DNA of 64,000 nt. Source: AP-15 sp963787425 (GTDB lineage: Bacteria; Pseudomonadota; Alphaproteobacteria; ATCC43930; CGMCC-115725). The stretch lies in the NCBI GenBank assembly GCA_963787425.1, contig CAWBCV010000021.1, forward strand, positions 189,158 through 253,157, in the 5' to 3' direction. Under the pieces are notes generated by a model, which saw only the letters and a program-made list of their open reading frames with translations, had not been told where the DNA came from and did not search any database. The position numbers were made by a program, and so were the translations under genes. Shown one piece after another: positions 33,211 through 43,246 of the stretch (within the stretch, counting starts at the first letter, position 1; each line of letters begins with the position of its first letter).

Positions 33211-35446
33211 GGCTGATCGGGCTCAATTCCATGGGCTCGTCCGCTGCATCGAGACGCCGCACAGCGCGAATCTCCGAGACGGCAAAATGGAGGCTGACGC
33301 GGGCGCCCTCCGTCTCCCCGTCCTCCAGAACCAGCTCTCCGTGATGATCTTCCATGATCTTTTTGACGATAGCCAGACCCAAGCCTGTGCCCTTTGTCCG
33401 GGTGGTAACATAAGGCTCGGTCAACTGCTCACGCCCATGCTGCGGCAAGCCTTTCCCGTTATCTTCGATAATCACGGCGGCCTGGCCATCCTCCTCCACA
33501 ACCGACACCCGGATGAGTCCCGCCGGGCTCGCCTTTTCCTCAGCCTTGCGCGCTTCGATCGATTCGATTGCATTCTTGACGATATTGATCAGCGCCTGAC
33601 CAACAAGGCGCGCATCACAGTTGACCGCTACCGGGCTCGCCGGGAACACCGGCTCGAAAACGATCTCGGGATGGGCCGTGCGCTGCAGGAAGACGGCCCG
33701 GTGCACGATTTCCACCAGATTTTCGGGCTTGAGCACCGGCGTCGGCATTCGAGCAAATGACGAGAATTCATCGATCATCCGGCCAATATCCCCGACATGC
33801 CGAATGATCGTGTCCGTGCAGATCGTAAAGGTTTCGGCGTCGTTCTTGATCTCTTTCAGGTACCGGCGCCGCAACCGTTCGGCAGCCAACTGGATCGGCG
33901 TCAGTGGATTCTTGATTTCGTGGGCAATACGACGGGCGATATCGGCCCAGGCCGCCTTGCGTTGGGCCGACAACAGCTCGGTGATATCGTCGAAAGTAAC
34001 GATAAAACCGCTGATATCGCGGTCGTTGTGCTCGGCGGCGATGCGAACCAGCAAGGTGCGGGTACTGTTCCCGCGAAGCAGTTCCACTTGCGACTGCGCC
34101 AGGCGATCTGGGCGGCGTTCCGCCTCCTCGAGCAAGCCCGCCATTTCCGGTGCGACCTCGGCGAGGTCCTGTCCGATCCCTTGTTCCAGATCCGTGCCGA
34201 GCAGCGCCGAGGCCGAACGGTTGGGTAGATTGATCCGGCCCAGGCTGTCGAGCCCGATTACCCCGGCCGAGACACCCGTCAGTACAGTCTCGGTAAACCG
34301 CCGCCGCTCGTCGAGCTGGCGATTGGCTTCCCTGAGCTCGCGCTGTTGACTCTCGATCTGGTAGGTCATTCGGTTGAAGGCGCGGCTCAGCGACGCCAGT
34401 TCGTCGTCCTTCTCCCCTTCCGGCACACGAGCCGCGAGATCGCCGCTGCGGACTTGCTCGGCCGCAGTGATCAGGTGGCTGATCGGACCGGCAAATTGGG
34501 CCGCAAAATGAATGCCGATGGCCACCGCAGCCACCAGGAACAGCATCGCCACCATCATAAAGATCAACGCGAAGGTAATCTGAAACCCGGAGCGTTGGCC
34601 TTCCATCTGCTCGTACAACGCGGCGGCGCGCTGGGTCTCCTCCATGTGGTTTAACACCCGCGGCTCGATAAACCGCCCGACATAAAGATAGACGTCGCCG
34701 AACTGGTTGAGGCGCACCAGAGCCCGCACCCGGTCATCGCTGTCGTTGGTCATTATCGCCACGTCGCCGGTATCGGCGAGGTGGATCGCGTCGTCGGGAA
34801 CGGGCTCGAAACCCAGGGTGAACGAAAGACTGGACCGGGCCAGCATATGGCCGGCGCGGTCGAATACCACGGCCTCGGCCAATCCGCGCAGCGCCGCCTG
34901 AGCCGAGACCACCTGTTGCAGATGCTGCGGGTTAAGTGCCAGCTGCACGGAATCGCGGTTGAGGTCGTTGGCCATCGCCAAGACATCGGCGCGGATCGCC
35001 TGCTGATGTTCGTGCAGATAGGCTTCGGCGACGGCCAGAGATTCGGTGATTGCGGTGCGCACCCTGTCGCTGAACCAGAACTCCACGCCAAAGCTGAAGA
35101 AAAGATAGGAGAAGCCGGCGACGATGATCGTCGGCATGACCGCAATCAGGCTGAACAGCACGACTAGTCGGATTTGCAGGCGCGAGCCGGCAAGGCCGCG
35201 CCGTCGCTCGGCCCAGACCTCGATCAGGCGCTTGGCGATCACCGCACCGAGCGCCAGCAGCAAGATCAGGTCGAGGTTCAGGAGCGCCAGGACGGCGCCG
35301 GGATGCGGCCCGAAGGGCGGTGCCCCGGTCAGCGCGAGGTAGGTCGCGATCCCCGAAGCGAGGGCCGGGATCGCAAGGGCGATCGCCAGCTTGCGGCCCA
35401 AGCCGATACGGCCGGCCCAAATTCCCATCCGCCGCATCGGGTTCAT
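33200..35446 (-). CDS. ntrY: Membrane sensor histidine kinase NtrY
   Basis: A 748-residue kinase. Three N-terminal transmembrane segments (about residues 20-40, 50-72, 92-118) precede a periplasmic sensing region of about 170 residues and a fourth segment (FALIFMMVAMLFLVAAVAI). HAMP (ISHLITAAEQVRSGDLAARV) and a PAS domain follow. The H-box is HEIKNPLTPIQLAAERL near residue 515, the N-box NIVKNAIESIE, and G1/G2 are IIEDNGKGLP and TKGTGLGLAIVKKIMED. It phosphorylates NtrX and has cross-talk with NtrC. It lies between ntrC (gap of about 107 bases) and ntrX (11-base overlap). Confidence 0.97.
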   Translation of the reverse strand: MNPMRRMGIWAGRIGLGRKLAIALAIPALASGIATYLALTGAPPFGPHPGAVLALLNLDLILLLALGAVIAKRLIEVWAERRRGLAGSRLQIRLVVLFSLIAVMPTIIVAGFSYLFFSFGVEFWFSDRVRTAITESLAVAEAYLHEHQQAIRADVLAMANDLNRDSVQLALNPQHLQQVVSAQAALRGLAEAVVFDRAGHMLARSSLSFTLGFEPVPDDAIHLADTGDVAIMTNDSDDRVRALVRLNQFGDVYLYVGRFIEPRVLNHMEETQRAAALYEQMEGQRSGFQITFALIFMMVAMLFLVAAVAIGIHFAAQFAGPISHLITAAEQVRSGDLAARVPEGEKDDELASLSRAFNRMTYQIESQQRELREANRQLDERRRFTETVLTGVSAGVIGLDSLGRINLPNRSASALLGTDLEQGIGQDLAEVAPEMAGLLEEAERRPDRLAQSQVELLRGNSTRTLLVRIAAEHNDRDISGFIVTFDDITELLSAQRKAAWADIARRIAHEIKNPLTPIQLAAERLRRRYLKEIKNDAETFTICTDTIIRHVGDIGRMIDEFSSFARMPTPVLKPENLVEIVHRAVFLQRTAHPEIVFEPVFPASPVAVNCDARLVGQALINIVKNAIESIEARKAEEKASPAGLIRVSVVEEDGQAAVIIEDNGKGLPQHGREQLTEPYVTTRTKGTGLGLAIVKKIMEDHHGELVLEDGETEGARVSLHFAVSEIRAVRRLDAADEPMELSPISHGA

Positions 35447-35553
35447 TCAAGACCTCTACCCGAAGTCTGCCGCCGACGGCTTTGACACAAATGGCTCAAA
35501 TTGTCTCCGGCCGATGCCTCAGTGGCGTGGCGGCGGTAGTGTCGATCCGCTTA

Positions 35554-36992
<1,439 letters not shown>

Positions 36993-36996
<4 letters not shown>

Positions 36997-38132
36997 GCAG
37001 CACCGTCTTGCGCGACCACGGGCAGAAACACCCGGAACACGGTTCGCCGGGGCTGGCTGTCGAATTCGATCACGCCGCCGTGGTCGCCGATTACCTTGGC
37101 GACTAGTGCAAGACCGAGGCCAGTGCCGTTCCGTTTCGTCGTGACGAACGGTTCGAAGAGATGCGGCCGAAGGTCATCGGGGATGCCGCCGCCATTGTCG
37201 GTCACCGACACCATCAAGGGCAGGTGTTGCCGGCCCTCACCGCCCGGGCGCGTGAGGCGCAGGCCGTGCCGATATGCCGTCGTAAGAATGACTTCGCCGT
37301 CCACATTTGGCACTGCCTCGACCGCATTCTTGACGAGGTTTAGAAAGACCTGGACGAGCTGGTCGCGATCGCCGTGAACCGATGGCAGCGAGGGGTCGTA
37401 TTCTTCGACGAGCCGGACGTGACGGGCAAAACCGGATTGCGCCGCCTTGCGCACGCGCTCGAGCACCTCGTGGATGTTGACCGCCTCGCGCTCGATCGGC
37501 CGGTGATCGGAGAAGGCTTCCATGCGATCGACGAGCGCGACGATTCGGTCGGTTTCGTCGCAGATCAGCTGGGTCAGCTCGCGTCCGGCGGGATCGGCAT
37601 CCTGCTCCAGCAATTGCGCCGCGCCACGGATCCCGGAAAGCGGGTTCTTGACCTCGTGGGCGAGCATGGCCGCCATCCCGGTAATCGAACGGGCAGCGTT
37701 CCGGTGGGTTAAATGGCGGTCCATCATCTCCGCCATCGAGCGCTCGTGCAGTGTAAGCACGAGCATATCCGCACCTTCGCCCGTCAGCGCTCCCTGAATG
37801 GTAACCAGGCGGCCCGGGAACCGCGGGCCCTCGAGGAGAATGTCGTACTCGGAAATCGTATTGCCGATCCGCCACACCGAACCAACGAGCGCCAGCAAGG
37901 GGCTGTGCGGCGCCACAAGATCGGCGAGCGCGGTGCCGCACAGCGCGGCCGCGCTGGATCCGAAAAACTGCTCCGCGGCCGGGTTGACGAAGCGGATGCC
38001 TCCCCCGTGATCGATAACGATTACGGGAAGGGCGAGAGCTGCCAGGATCACCGCAGCGTCGGGTTGGGCTATCCCGAGAGGACGCCGTTTTGGGTTCGAG
38101 CTTCCGCGGAGCCGAAACGGCGTCTTGATCAT
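36993..38132 (-). CDS. ntrB: Nitrogen-regulating sensor kinase/phosphatase NtrB
   Basis: A 379-residue cytosolic kinase with no transmembrane segment. A PAS domain is at residues 25-130 (VIDHGGGIRFVNPAAEQFFG). The H-box is HEVKNPLSGIRGAAQLLEQ near residue 156, the N-box NLVKNAVEAVPN, G1 VTDNGGGIPDDL and the F/G2 boxes FVTTKRNGTGLGLALVAKV. It phosphorylates or dephosphorylates NtrC in response to PII (GlnB) state. Its start overlaps the dusB stop by four bases and its stop overlaps ntrC, so dusB-ntrB-ntrC are one coupled operon. Confidence 0.97.
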
Positions 38133-39115
38133 GCCGTCTCGTGGGTTAGAAGCGCCTCGTAAAACGATCGAATCAGGTTCCGAACGCGTGCGACGTCGAT
38201 AGTGTCATTGACCGCGGCGCGAAATTCCGCCGACCCGGGGAAGCCTTTCGAGTACCAGGCGACGTGCTTGCGCGCAATCCTCGAACCCGCCTGCGTGCCA
38301 TAATGCTGGAGCATCTCCTCGTAATGGCCGAGCACGATTTCGAGCTGCGCCGCAAGCGGCGGGTCCGGAACCCGCCGCCGGGTTTTCAACCATTCGATAA
38401 CCTGACGGACGAACCATGGCCGTCCATAGCAGCCGCGGCCGATCATCAGACCGTCGGCGCCGGACTTCCGCAATGCCCGGTCGGCATCGTCGAAGGTCGT
38501 AATGTCGCCGTTGGCGATGACCGGGATCGCCACCGCTTCTTTAACTTGGCGGATGAAACTCCAGTCGGCTGAGCCGGCATAAAGCTGGCAACGAGTACGG
38601 CCGTGCACGCTGATCATGCCGATGCCGCAGGCCTCGGCGATGCGGGCAAGCCGCGGCGCGTTGCGGTTTTGCTCGTCCCATCCGGTGCGCATCTTCAAGG
38701 TGACCGGGAGGTCAACCGCCTTCACCGTCGCCTCGAGGATTCGCGCGGCATGCGCCTCGTCGCGCATCAGCGCCGATCCGGCGTGTCCGTTGACCACCTT
38801 TTTCACTGGGCAACCGAAATTTATGTCGATGATCCGCGCCCCGCGATCGGCGTTGAGCTTTGCCGCCTCGGCCATGACGCGCGGTTCGCAGCCGGCCAGC
38901 TGCACGGCCATTGGCTGCTCGTCGGCGCAGCTTTTGGCCATCGTCATAGACTGGCGGGTCTCGCGGATCATCGCTTCGCTGGCGATCATCTCGGAAACGA
39001 CGAGACCGGCACCGAGCCGCTTGACGAGCCTGCGGAACGGCAAATCGCTGACTCCCGACATTGGAGCGAGGATGACCGGATCTTCGAGAGTCACAGAGGC
39101 GATCGAGATGCCCAT
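38129..39115 (-). CDS. dusB: tRNA-dihydrouridine synthase DusB (NifR3)
   Basis: A 328-residue FMN-dependent TIM-barrel enzyme: ILAPMSGVSDLPFRRLV near residue 17, the catalytic Cys in NFGCPVKKVVNGHAG near residue 98, KMRTGWDEQN near residue 140, VHGRTRCQLYAGSADW near residue 171, NGDITTF near residue 203 and GADGLMIGRGCYGRPWF. It reduces uridines in tRNA D-loops. In Alphaproteobacteria it is the first gene of the ntr operon, as here, and is the historical nifR3. The start at 39115 opens the operon; the 131-base gap to divergent ispDF should contain the operon promoter. Confidence 0.97.
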   Translation of the reverse strand: MGISIASVTLEDPVILAPMSGVSDLPFRRLVKRLGAGLVVSEMIASEAMIRETRQSMTMAKSCADEQPMAVQLAGCEPRVMAEAAKLNADRGARIIDINFGCPVKKVVNGHAGSALMRDEAHAARILEATVKAVDLPVTLKMRTGWDEQNRNAPRLARIAEACGIGMISVHGRTRCQLYAGSADWSFIRQVKEAVAIPVIANGDITTFDDADRALRKSGADGLMIGRGCYGRPWFVRQVIEWLKTRRRVPDPPLAAQLEIVLGHYEEMLQHYGTQAGSRIARKHVAWYSKGFPGSAEFRAAVNDTIDVARVRNLIRSFYEALLTHETA

Positions 39116-39136
39116 AAAATACGCAACTATGCACTT

Positions 39137-39153
39137 TGCCTACCGATTAGGCA
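39137..39153. promoter_or_regulatory. Candidate NtrC-type operator upstream of dusB-ntrBC
   Basis: A perfect inverted repeat TGCCTA-CCGAT-TAGGCA lies 22 bases before the dusB start. It has the TGC-N11-GCA frame and 17-base length of NtrC sites (enteric consensus TGCACC-N5-GGTGCA). Position and spacing suggest autoregulation of the ntr operon. The inner bases differ from the canonical site, so another dimeric regulator is possible. Confidence 0.4.
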
Positions 39154-39246
39154 GATGTTAGCCGCTTTCATTTTGCGCCGCAACATCAATCCCTAGGGAA
39201 AATGCGGCGTAATGGCATCAGGCCGGCTAGAGGGTTAAGCTTAGCC

Positions 39247-40402
39247 ATGACCTCGGTTTATGCGCTCGTGGTCGCGGCGGGCCAGGGCACTCGATTTGGC
39301 GGCCCTCGCCCCAAGCAATACCTGTCGCTCGGGGGTGCCACTATCTTGCGCCATGCAGTCGCTGCGCTCGGCGAGCACAGGCAAATCGCAAATGTGTTGG
39401 TCGCGATCAGGCCCGAGGACGGAGCGCTGTTCGATAGCAGCATCGCCGGCTTAACTGTAATGCCGCCGGTCGCCGGCGGCCCGACGCGCCAGGACTCCGT
39501 TCGGCTTGGCCTCGAGGCATTGGCCGCCTATTGCCCGAACCGCGTACTCATTCATGATGGGGCGCGGCCCTTTCCGGATCAGCGACTGGTCGACCGGGTC
39601 ATCGATGGTCTGGACAAGGCGATCGCGGCGATCCCTTGCCTGCCCTTGCGCGACACGATCAAGCGCGCCGAGGGCGCAACCATTCGGGAGACGGTCGATC
39701 GCTCCGCGTTGTGGCGCGCCCAGACCCCGCAGGGCTTTCACTTCGATGCGATCCTCGCGGCCCACCGCGCCGCGATCGGCCGTGGGCTGACCGACGACGC
39801 CGCAGTCGCCGAGGCCGCGGGCCTGGCCCCGCTGATTGTTGACGGCAGCGAAGACAATCTGAAGGTTACGACTGCGGAGGACCTTGCCGCGGCCGAGCGC
39901 CTGCTCGCCGCCCGACAGGGGGATGTCCGCGTCGGCCAGGGCTTCGACGTGCACCCCTTTGCGCCAGGCGATCATCTCTGGATATGCGGCGTCAGAATCC
40001 CGCACGAGCATGAGCCTCGCCGGACATTCCGACGCCGATGTCGGGCTGCACGCGCTGACCGATGCGGTGCTAGGCGCGATCGGCGCCGGCGACATCGGCA
40101 TGCATTTCCCGCCGAGCGACCCGCGCTGGCGCGGCGCCGCATCTGACCAGTTCCTCCGCCACGCCGCCGATCTCGTGCGCGCACGAGCCGGCGCCATTGC
40201 CGCGGTCGACGTCACGATCATCTGCGAGCGGCCTAAAATTGCGCCCTATCGCGCGGCGATGGTCGAGCGCATCGCCGCCATCCTCGGAATCGCGCCCGAT
40301 CGCGTCAGCATCAAGGCGACGACCACCGAGAAGCTCGGCTTTACCGGCCGCGCCGAAGGCATGGCTGCACAAGCCGTCGCGACTGTGCGTCTGCCGCTCT
40401 GA
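39247..40402 (+). pseudogene. ispDF: Bifunctional IspDF with one-base frameshift
   Basis: The protein is a fusion of IspD (residues 1-225: VAAGQGTRFGGPRPKQYL, DGARPFPDQRLVDRVID, RAQTPQGFHFDAILAAH, DGSEDNLKVTTAEDL) and IspF (GQGFDVHPF metal-binding DxH, then SLAGHSDADVGLHALTDAV, GAGDIGMHFPPSDP and TTTEKLGFTGRAEGM). The frame breaks at about 40015: IPHEHEP in the first frame should be IPHEHSLAGHS, which requires removal of one G from CATGAGCC. Everything else is intact, so this is probably a single-base sequence error in an essential MEP-pathway gene rather than true loss. Product if repaired: 4-diphosphocytidyl-methylerythritol synthase and 2-C-methyl-D-erythritol 2,4-cyclodiphosphate synthase, for isoprenoid precursors. 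Confidence 0.93.
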
Positions 40403-40449
40403 AGAACGCTCGCTGCGAACTCGGGCTGCCCCTTTGGCATCCAGCACTG

Positions 40450-40905
40450 GTGCTCGGGACCTGGTTCGGCGTCGGTCTGCTGCCGGTGATGCCGGGAACC
40501 TGGGGATCACTTGCCGCCCTGCCCTGCGCCTGGGTGATCCGCAGCCTGTGGGGCCTCGCCGCGCTGGCGATCGCTTGCGCAATCGCCGTTGCCGTCGGTT
40601 GTTGGGCCGCGGGGAGGATAGCCAAAGCAAGCGGCGTACAGGACCCCGGCGCGATCGTGATCGACGAGGTCGCAGCGCAGTGGCTGGTGCTGTTGGCCGC
40701 GCCGCTCGACCCCCCGTCTTACGCCGCCGCCTTCCTGCTCTTCCGGATCTTCGACATCTGGAAGCCCTGGCTCGTCGGGTTGGCTGACCGGAGGGTGCAT
40801 GGCGGGTTGGGGATCATGCTCGACGACCTATTGGCCGCGCTTTACGCTCTTCTGGTGTTTTTGGTCGCGCTGATGACTGGCGGAGCATTCGGTGTTCGAA
40901 GCTAA
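40450..40905 (+). CDS. pgpA: Phosphatidylglycerophosphatase A
   Basis: About 151 residues from the GTG at 40450, an integral membrane enzyme. PgpA motifs are present: ATW/GTW-type entry GTWFGVGLLPVMPGTWGSLA, GAIVIDEVAAQWLVLLAAP and FRIFDIWKPWLVGLADRRVHGG followed by MLDDLLAALYALLVF. The same frame is open further back to the ispDF stop (LGLPLWHPALVLG), and that extra text also looks PgpA-like. The true start may therefore be the CTG at 40399, which overlaps the ispDF stop. It converts phosphatidylglycerophosphate to phosphatidylglycerol. It is coupled to ispDF as in other Alphaproteobacteria. Confidence 0.92.
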   Translation: MLGTWFGVGLLPVMPGTWGSLAALPCAWVIRSLWGLAALAIACAIAVAVGCWAAGRIAKASGVQDPGAIVIDEVAAQWLVLLAAPLDPPSYAAAFLLFRIFDIWKPWLVGLADRRVHGGLGIMLDDLLAALYALLVFLVALMTGGAFGVRS

Positions 40906-42048
40906 TACGGCCACCCTCAAAAACTCCAGGAAATCGGCCACTCTTGGGATGTATGGTGTTCGTTTTAGTATCCCGTTTAGGCTCTTGAATTAGGTTCCCA
41001 ATCGGACTACCCGGCGTCACCGTCGTCATGTTCGGTCATCGGCAGGGTTTACGCTGCGATGGCCGGTTATAGAACATCAAGCGACTTGTCGGCGTCTGGT
41101 ACCGATGTTCGGGCGCGCGGCTGAGCGCGAGGGCAGCCCCTTCACACGTATCTGCTTCCGCAGGAGAAACCAAGCAAATGTGCGCTCGTGAGGAGGTGGC
41201 GGGTTCTCGTTTCACCGTTTTTTCACCACCCCTCGACACTGCCGCTCCGGGAGGCTTCGCTACTCAGCCCTCGCGGTTGCGGAGAAACGTTGTGGTGACG
41301 CCATGCGAGGCCACCGATCCGCACACAGGTGCGGGGATCACTGTTTTTGGCCGGTCGCCAGCCGTCACGAGCAATTGGGTCGGCGCTGAACTACCCCTCG
41401 CAGCCGCATGGGCGGGCGCTGACGCACGATGTCCGTCCGCTGGCCCCGGTGTAAGGCAGGAAGACAGCACACGTCCTGGTGGCTGCCCTGCTGCCCCTGG
41501 CGCGCTCGATCATGCGAGGATCGGCACTGCTTTCGCTGCGCCATACCTGAAAAGTCGCCCCGGAGAGATCTCCGCGACGAACATCCCGGCCCGGAGTCCC
41601 GTGTAGGGAAAGGCCGGGGGTATGTTTCGGGCCGGGGCACGCGGACCCTATGGAGCCTCAACAGGGCTAAATGGTCGGGGAGCGCGCGTCAAATCGATTT
41701 CGGCGATTTGGCGGGGGCCACAAGGGCCGGTGAACACCATTTCGGACGAGGAAATCGACCACAAGCGGTCGGGAAGCGACTGAAAAAATCTCCCACGGAC
41801 AGACTTCGGCGCAACCTCCTCGGATGGGAACCCACTCAAGAATGAGCCACCCCCACCACCGGGGGACAGCCGGAACGGCACCTAAAGATTCCCGAGCCTA
41901 TGGACGCCGGGGTATCGTTCCATCGGATCGCCGCCGGTGGCTCGACGGTGCCCCTTTTCGTAGAACGCCGGGAGCCTCCCCAAAAAGAAGTGGCCAGGAA
42001 TAAAAGCCATAGTCATAGCTGGATCATTGATCGAGACGGGAGGACATC
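40906..42048. other. 1.1-kb gene-poor segment
   Basis: No frame here has a family pattern, a good start site or a reasonable composition. Those present on both strands overlap heavily and are Arg/Gly/Pro/Ser-rich. One minus frame at 41648..41881 (FFQSLPDRLWSISSSEMVF, CGPRQIAEIDLTRAPRPFS) is less random-looking but lacks a ribosome-binding site. I looked for RNase P RNA, tmRNA and cobalamin- or SAM-type riboswitch cores and found none. The base composition drifts lower in GC around 40960..41100. It marks the start of the accessory region that contains the ABC membrane domain and recombinase. Confidence 0.4.
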
Positions 42049-42993
42049 ATGCGTGATTTTTACAAGTTTGTCTGGCGGTCATCGGCGTCACAACAGATCG
42101 TCCTAATCATTTTGGCAGTGATGGCTGCCCTGCTGGCGATGGCACCGCTCGAATTGCAGCGCCACATTATAAATACCCTCGCCGGGCACGAGAGAGCCGA
42201 GAGACTATTTTGGTTATGCGGGGCTTATCTGATTGCGGCACTCAGCATCAGTGGCCTCAAATATACATTGAATATTAAAAGTGCGGGCATTGGCGAGTCG
42301 ATGATTCGTTCCTTGCGCAACGATGTCTTCAACAGCAGTTCGCTTCGCAGATCGGACGAGAGGCTCGACGAAACGACTAAAGACAAAGCGGGAACATTTG
42401 TTGCGATGATCGCCACCGAGGCGGAAGCAGTCGGGAAGTTTGTCGGAGACTGCATTTCAACCCCAACAGTGCAGGCAGGGACGCTGCTCAGCGTATTAGG
42501 TTACATGCTCTATACAGAGCCTCTTCTCGGGCTGGTCGTTTTGCTCATTGCCGTTCCGCAGTTCTTCGCCGTTCCAATGATCCAGCGCCGAATAAACACA
42601 CTGGTTAGAGAGCGTGTCCGCACAGTGCGGCGGGCCGGTGATTTGGTCGTCGACAACATGCAAGGTGACGGCGCATCTGGCGGTTCTCTTGGAAACGAGA
42701 TCCGCAACGCATTCGACACGATTTATGGTGTGCGTCTCCGCGTGTTCAAGCTCAAGTTTGGGCTGAAAGGTCTCGTCAGCGGACTCCAGTCCGTGGGTGT
42801 CTTCGCGCTCCTGTTTGTCGGCGGGATCATGGTTCTCAACGGAAAGACCGAAATCGGCATCGTGGTGGCCTTCATTAGCGGCCTCGATCGTGTCCTCGAT
42901 CCTTGGCGCGAATTGATTGCATTCGTGCGATCGACCTCCAGCGCCAAGGTCCAATTTGATCTGATCGAGGGCACCTTGGGTAAGAAACTGTGA
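42049..42993 (+). CDS. Orphan ABC-exporter-type membrane domain protein
   Basis: A 314-residue membrane protein resembling the transmembrane half of type IV ABC exporters. Helix 1 is IVLIILAVMAALLAMAPLELQ and a second segment is LFWLCGAYLIAALSISGL. A cytoplasmic arm GESMIRSLRNDVFNSSSLR resembles the exporter coupling region. SVLGYMLYTEPLLGLVVLL precedes VPQFFAVPMIQRRIN, and later SGLQSVGVFALLFVGGIMV and GIVVAFISGLDRVLDPWRE appear, as in exporters just before the nucleotide-binding domain. No Walker motifs follow: the protein stops at 42993 and no ATPase is nearby. Either a truncated exporter or a true stand-alone membrane domain. The lower GC than its neighbours suggests transfer. Confidence 0.8.
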   Translation: MRDFYKFVWRSSASQQIVLIILAVMAALLAMAPLELQRHIINTLAGHERAERLFWLCGAYLIAALSISGLKYTLNIKSAGIGESMIRSLRNDVFNSSSLRRSDERLDETTKDKAGTFVAMIATEAEAVGKFVGDCISTPTVQAGTLLSVLGYMLYTEPLLGLVVLLIAVPQFFAVPMIQRRINTLVRERVRTVRRAGDLVVDNMQGDGASGGSLGNEIRNAFDTIYGVRLRVFKLKFGLKGLVSGLQSVGVFALLFVGGIMVLNGKTEIGIVVAFISGLDRVLDPWRELIAFVRSTSSAKVQFDLIEGTLGKKL

Positions 42994-43069
42994 AATTGCC
43001 GACCGGCGAGCCCACCGGTCTCCATTGTGAGACCCCCGTGATCCCGATAGAGGCGATACCGTTGATTAT

Positions 43070-43150
43070 GAGGGAGTTACCGCCGTCATCGATCGCTTCA
43101 CCTGACGCCGGGTGCTTTGGCCGTTTTGAGGATACCCGCGCCAACCGTTA
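43070..43150 (-). pseudogene. 3' end of a second serine recombinase, remnant
   Basis: Read on the minus strand, GAGILKTAKAPGV followed in the next frame by QVKRSMTAV matches the C-terminal HTH of the recombinase at 45464..46072 (GTGILKTAKALGV...RVKREMAAVA). It is roughly 70-75 percent identical at the base level by eye, so it is a diverged homologue and not a fresh copy. A short deletion shifts the frame. It is in the same orientation as the intact gene, and the two bracket the beta-propeller gene. Confidence 0.55.
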
Positions 43151-43246
43151 TCGAGAGACCGCCTTCGACCCCATTGATGCCGCCCGAGGTTCCATTTCAA
43201 AATCGCGAGCGTGTTCTCTAATCCTTTTGAATGTGGAGAATCTCCT

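Noticed and set aside
41600..41880. tmRNA or RNase P RNA in the gene-poor segment
   Set aside because: No tRNA-like ends, no tag-peptide frame, and no GAGGAAAGUCCGGGCU or ACAGAA core could be found.
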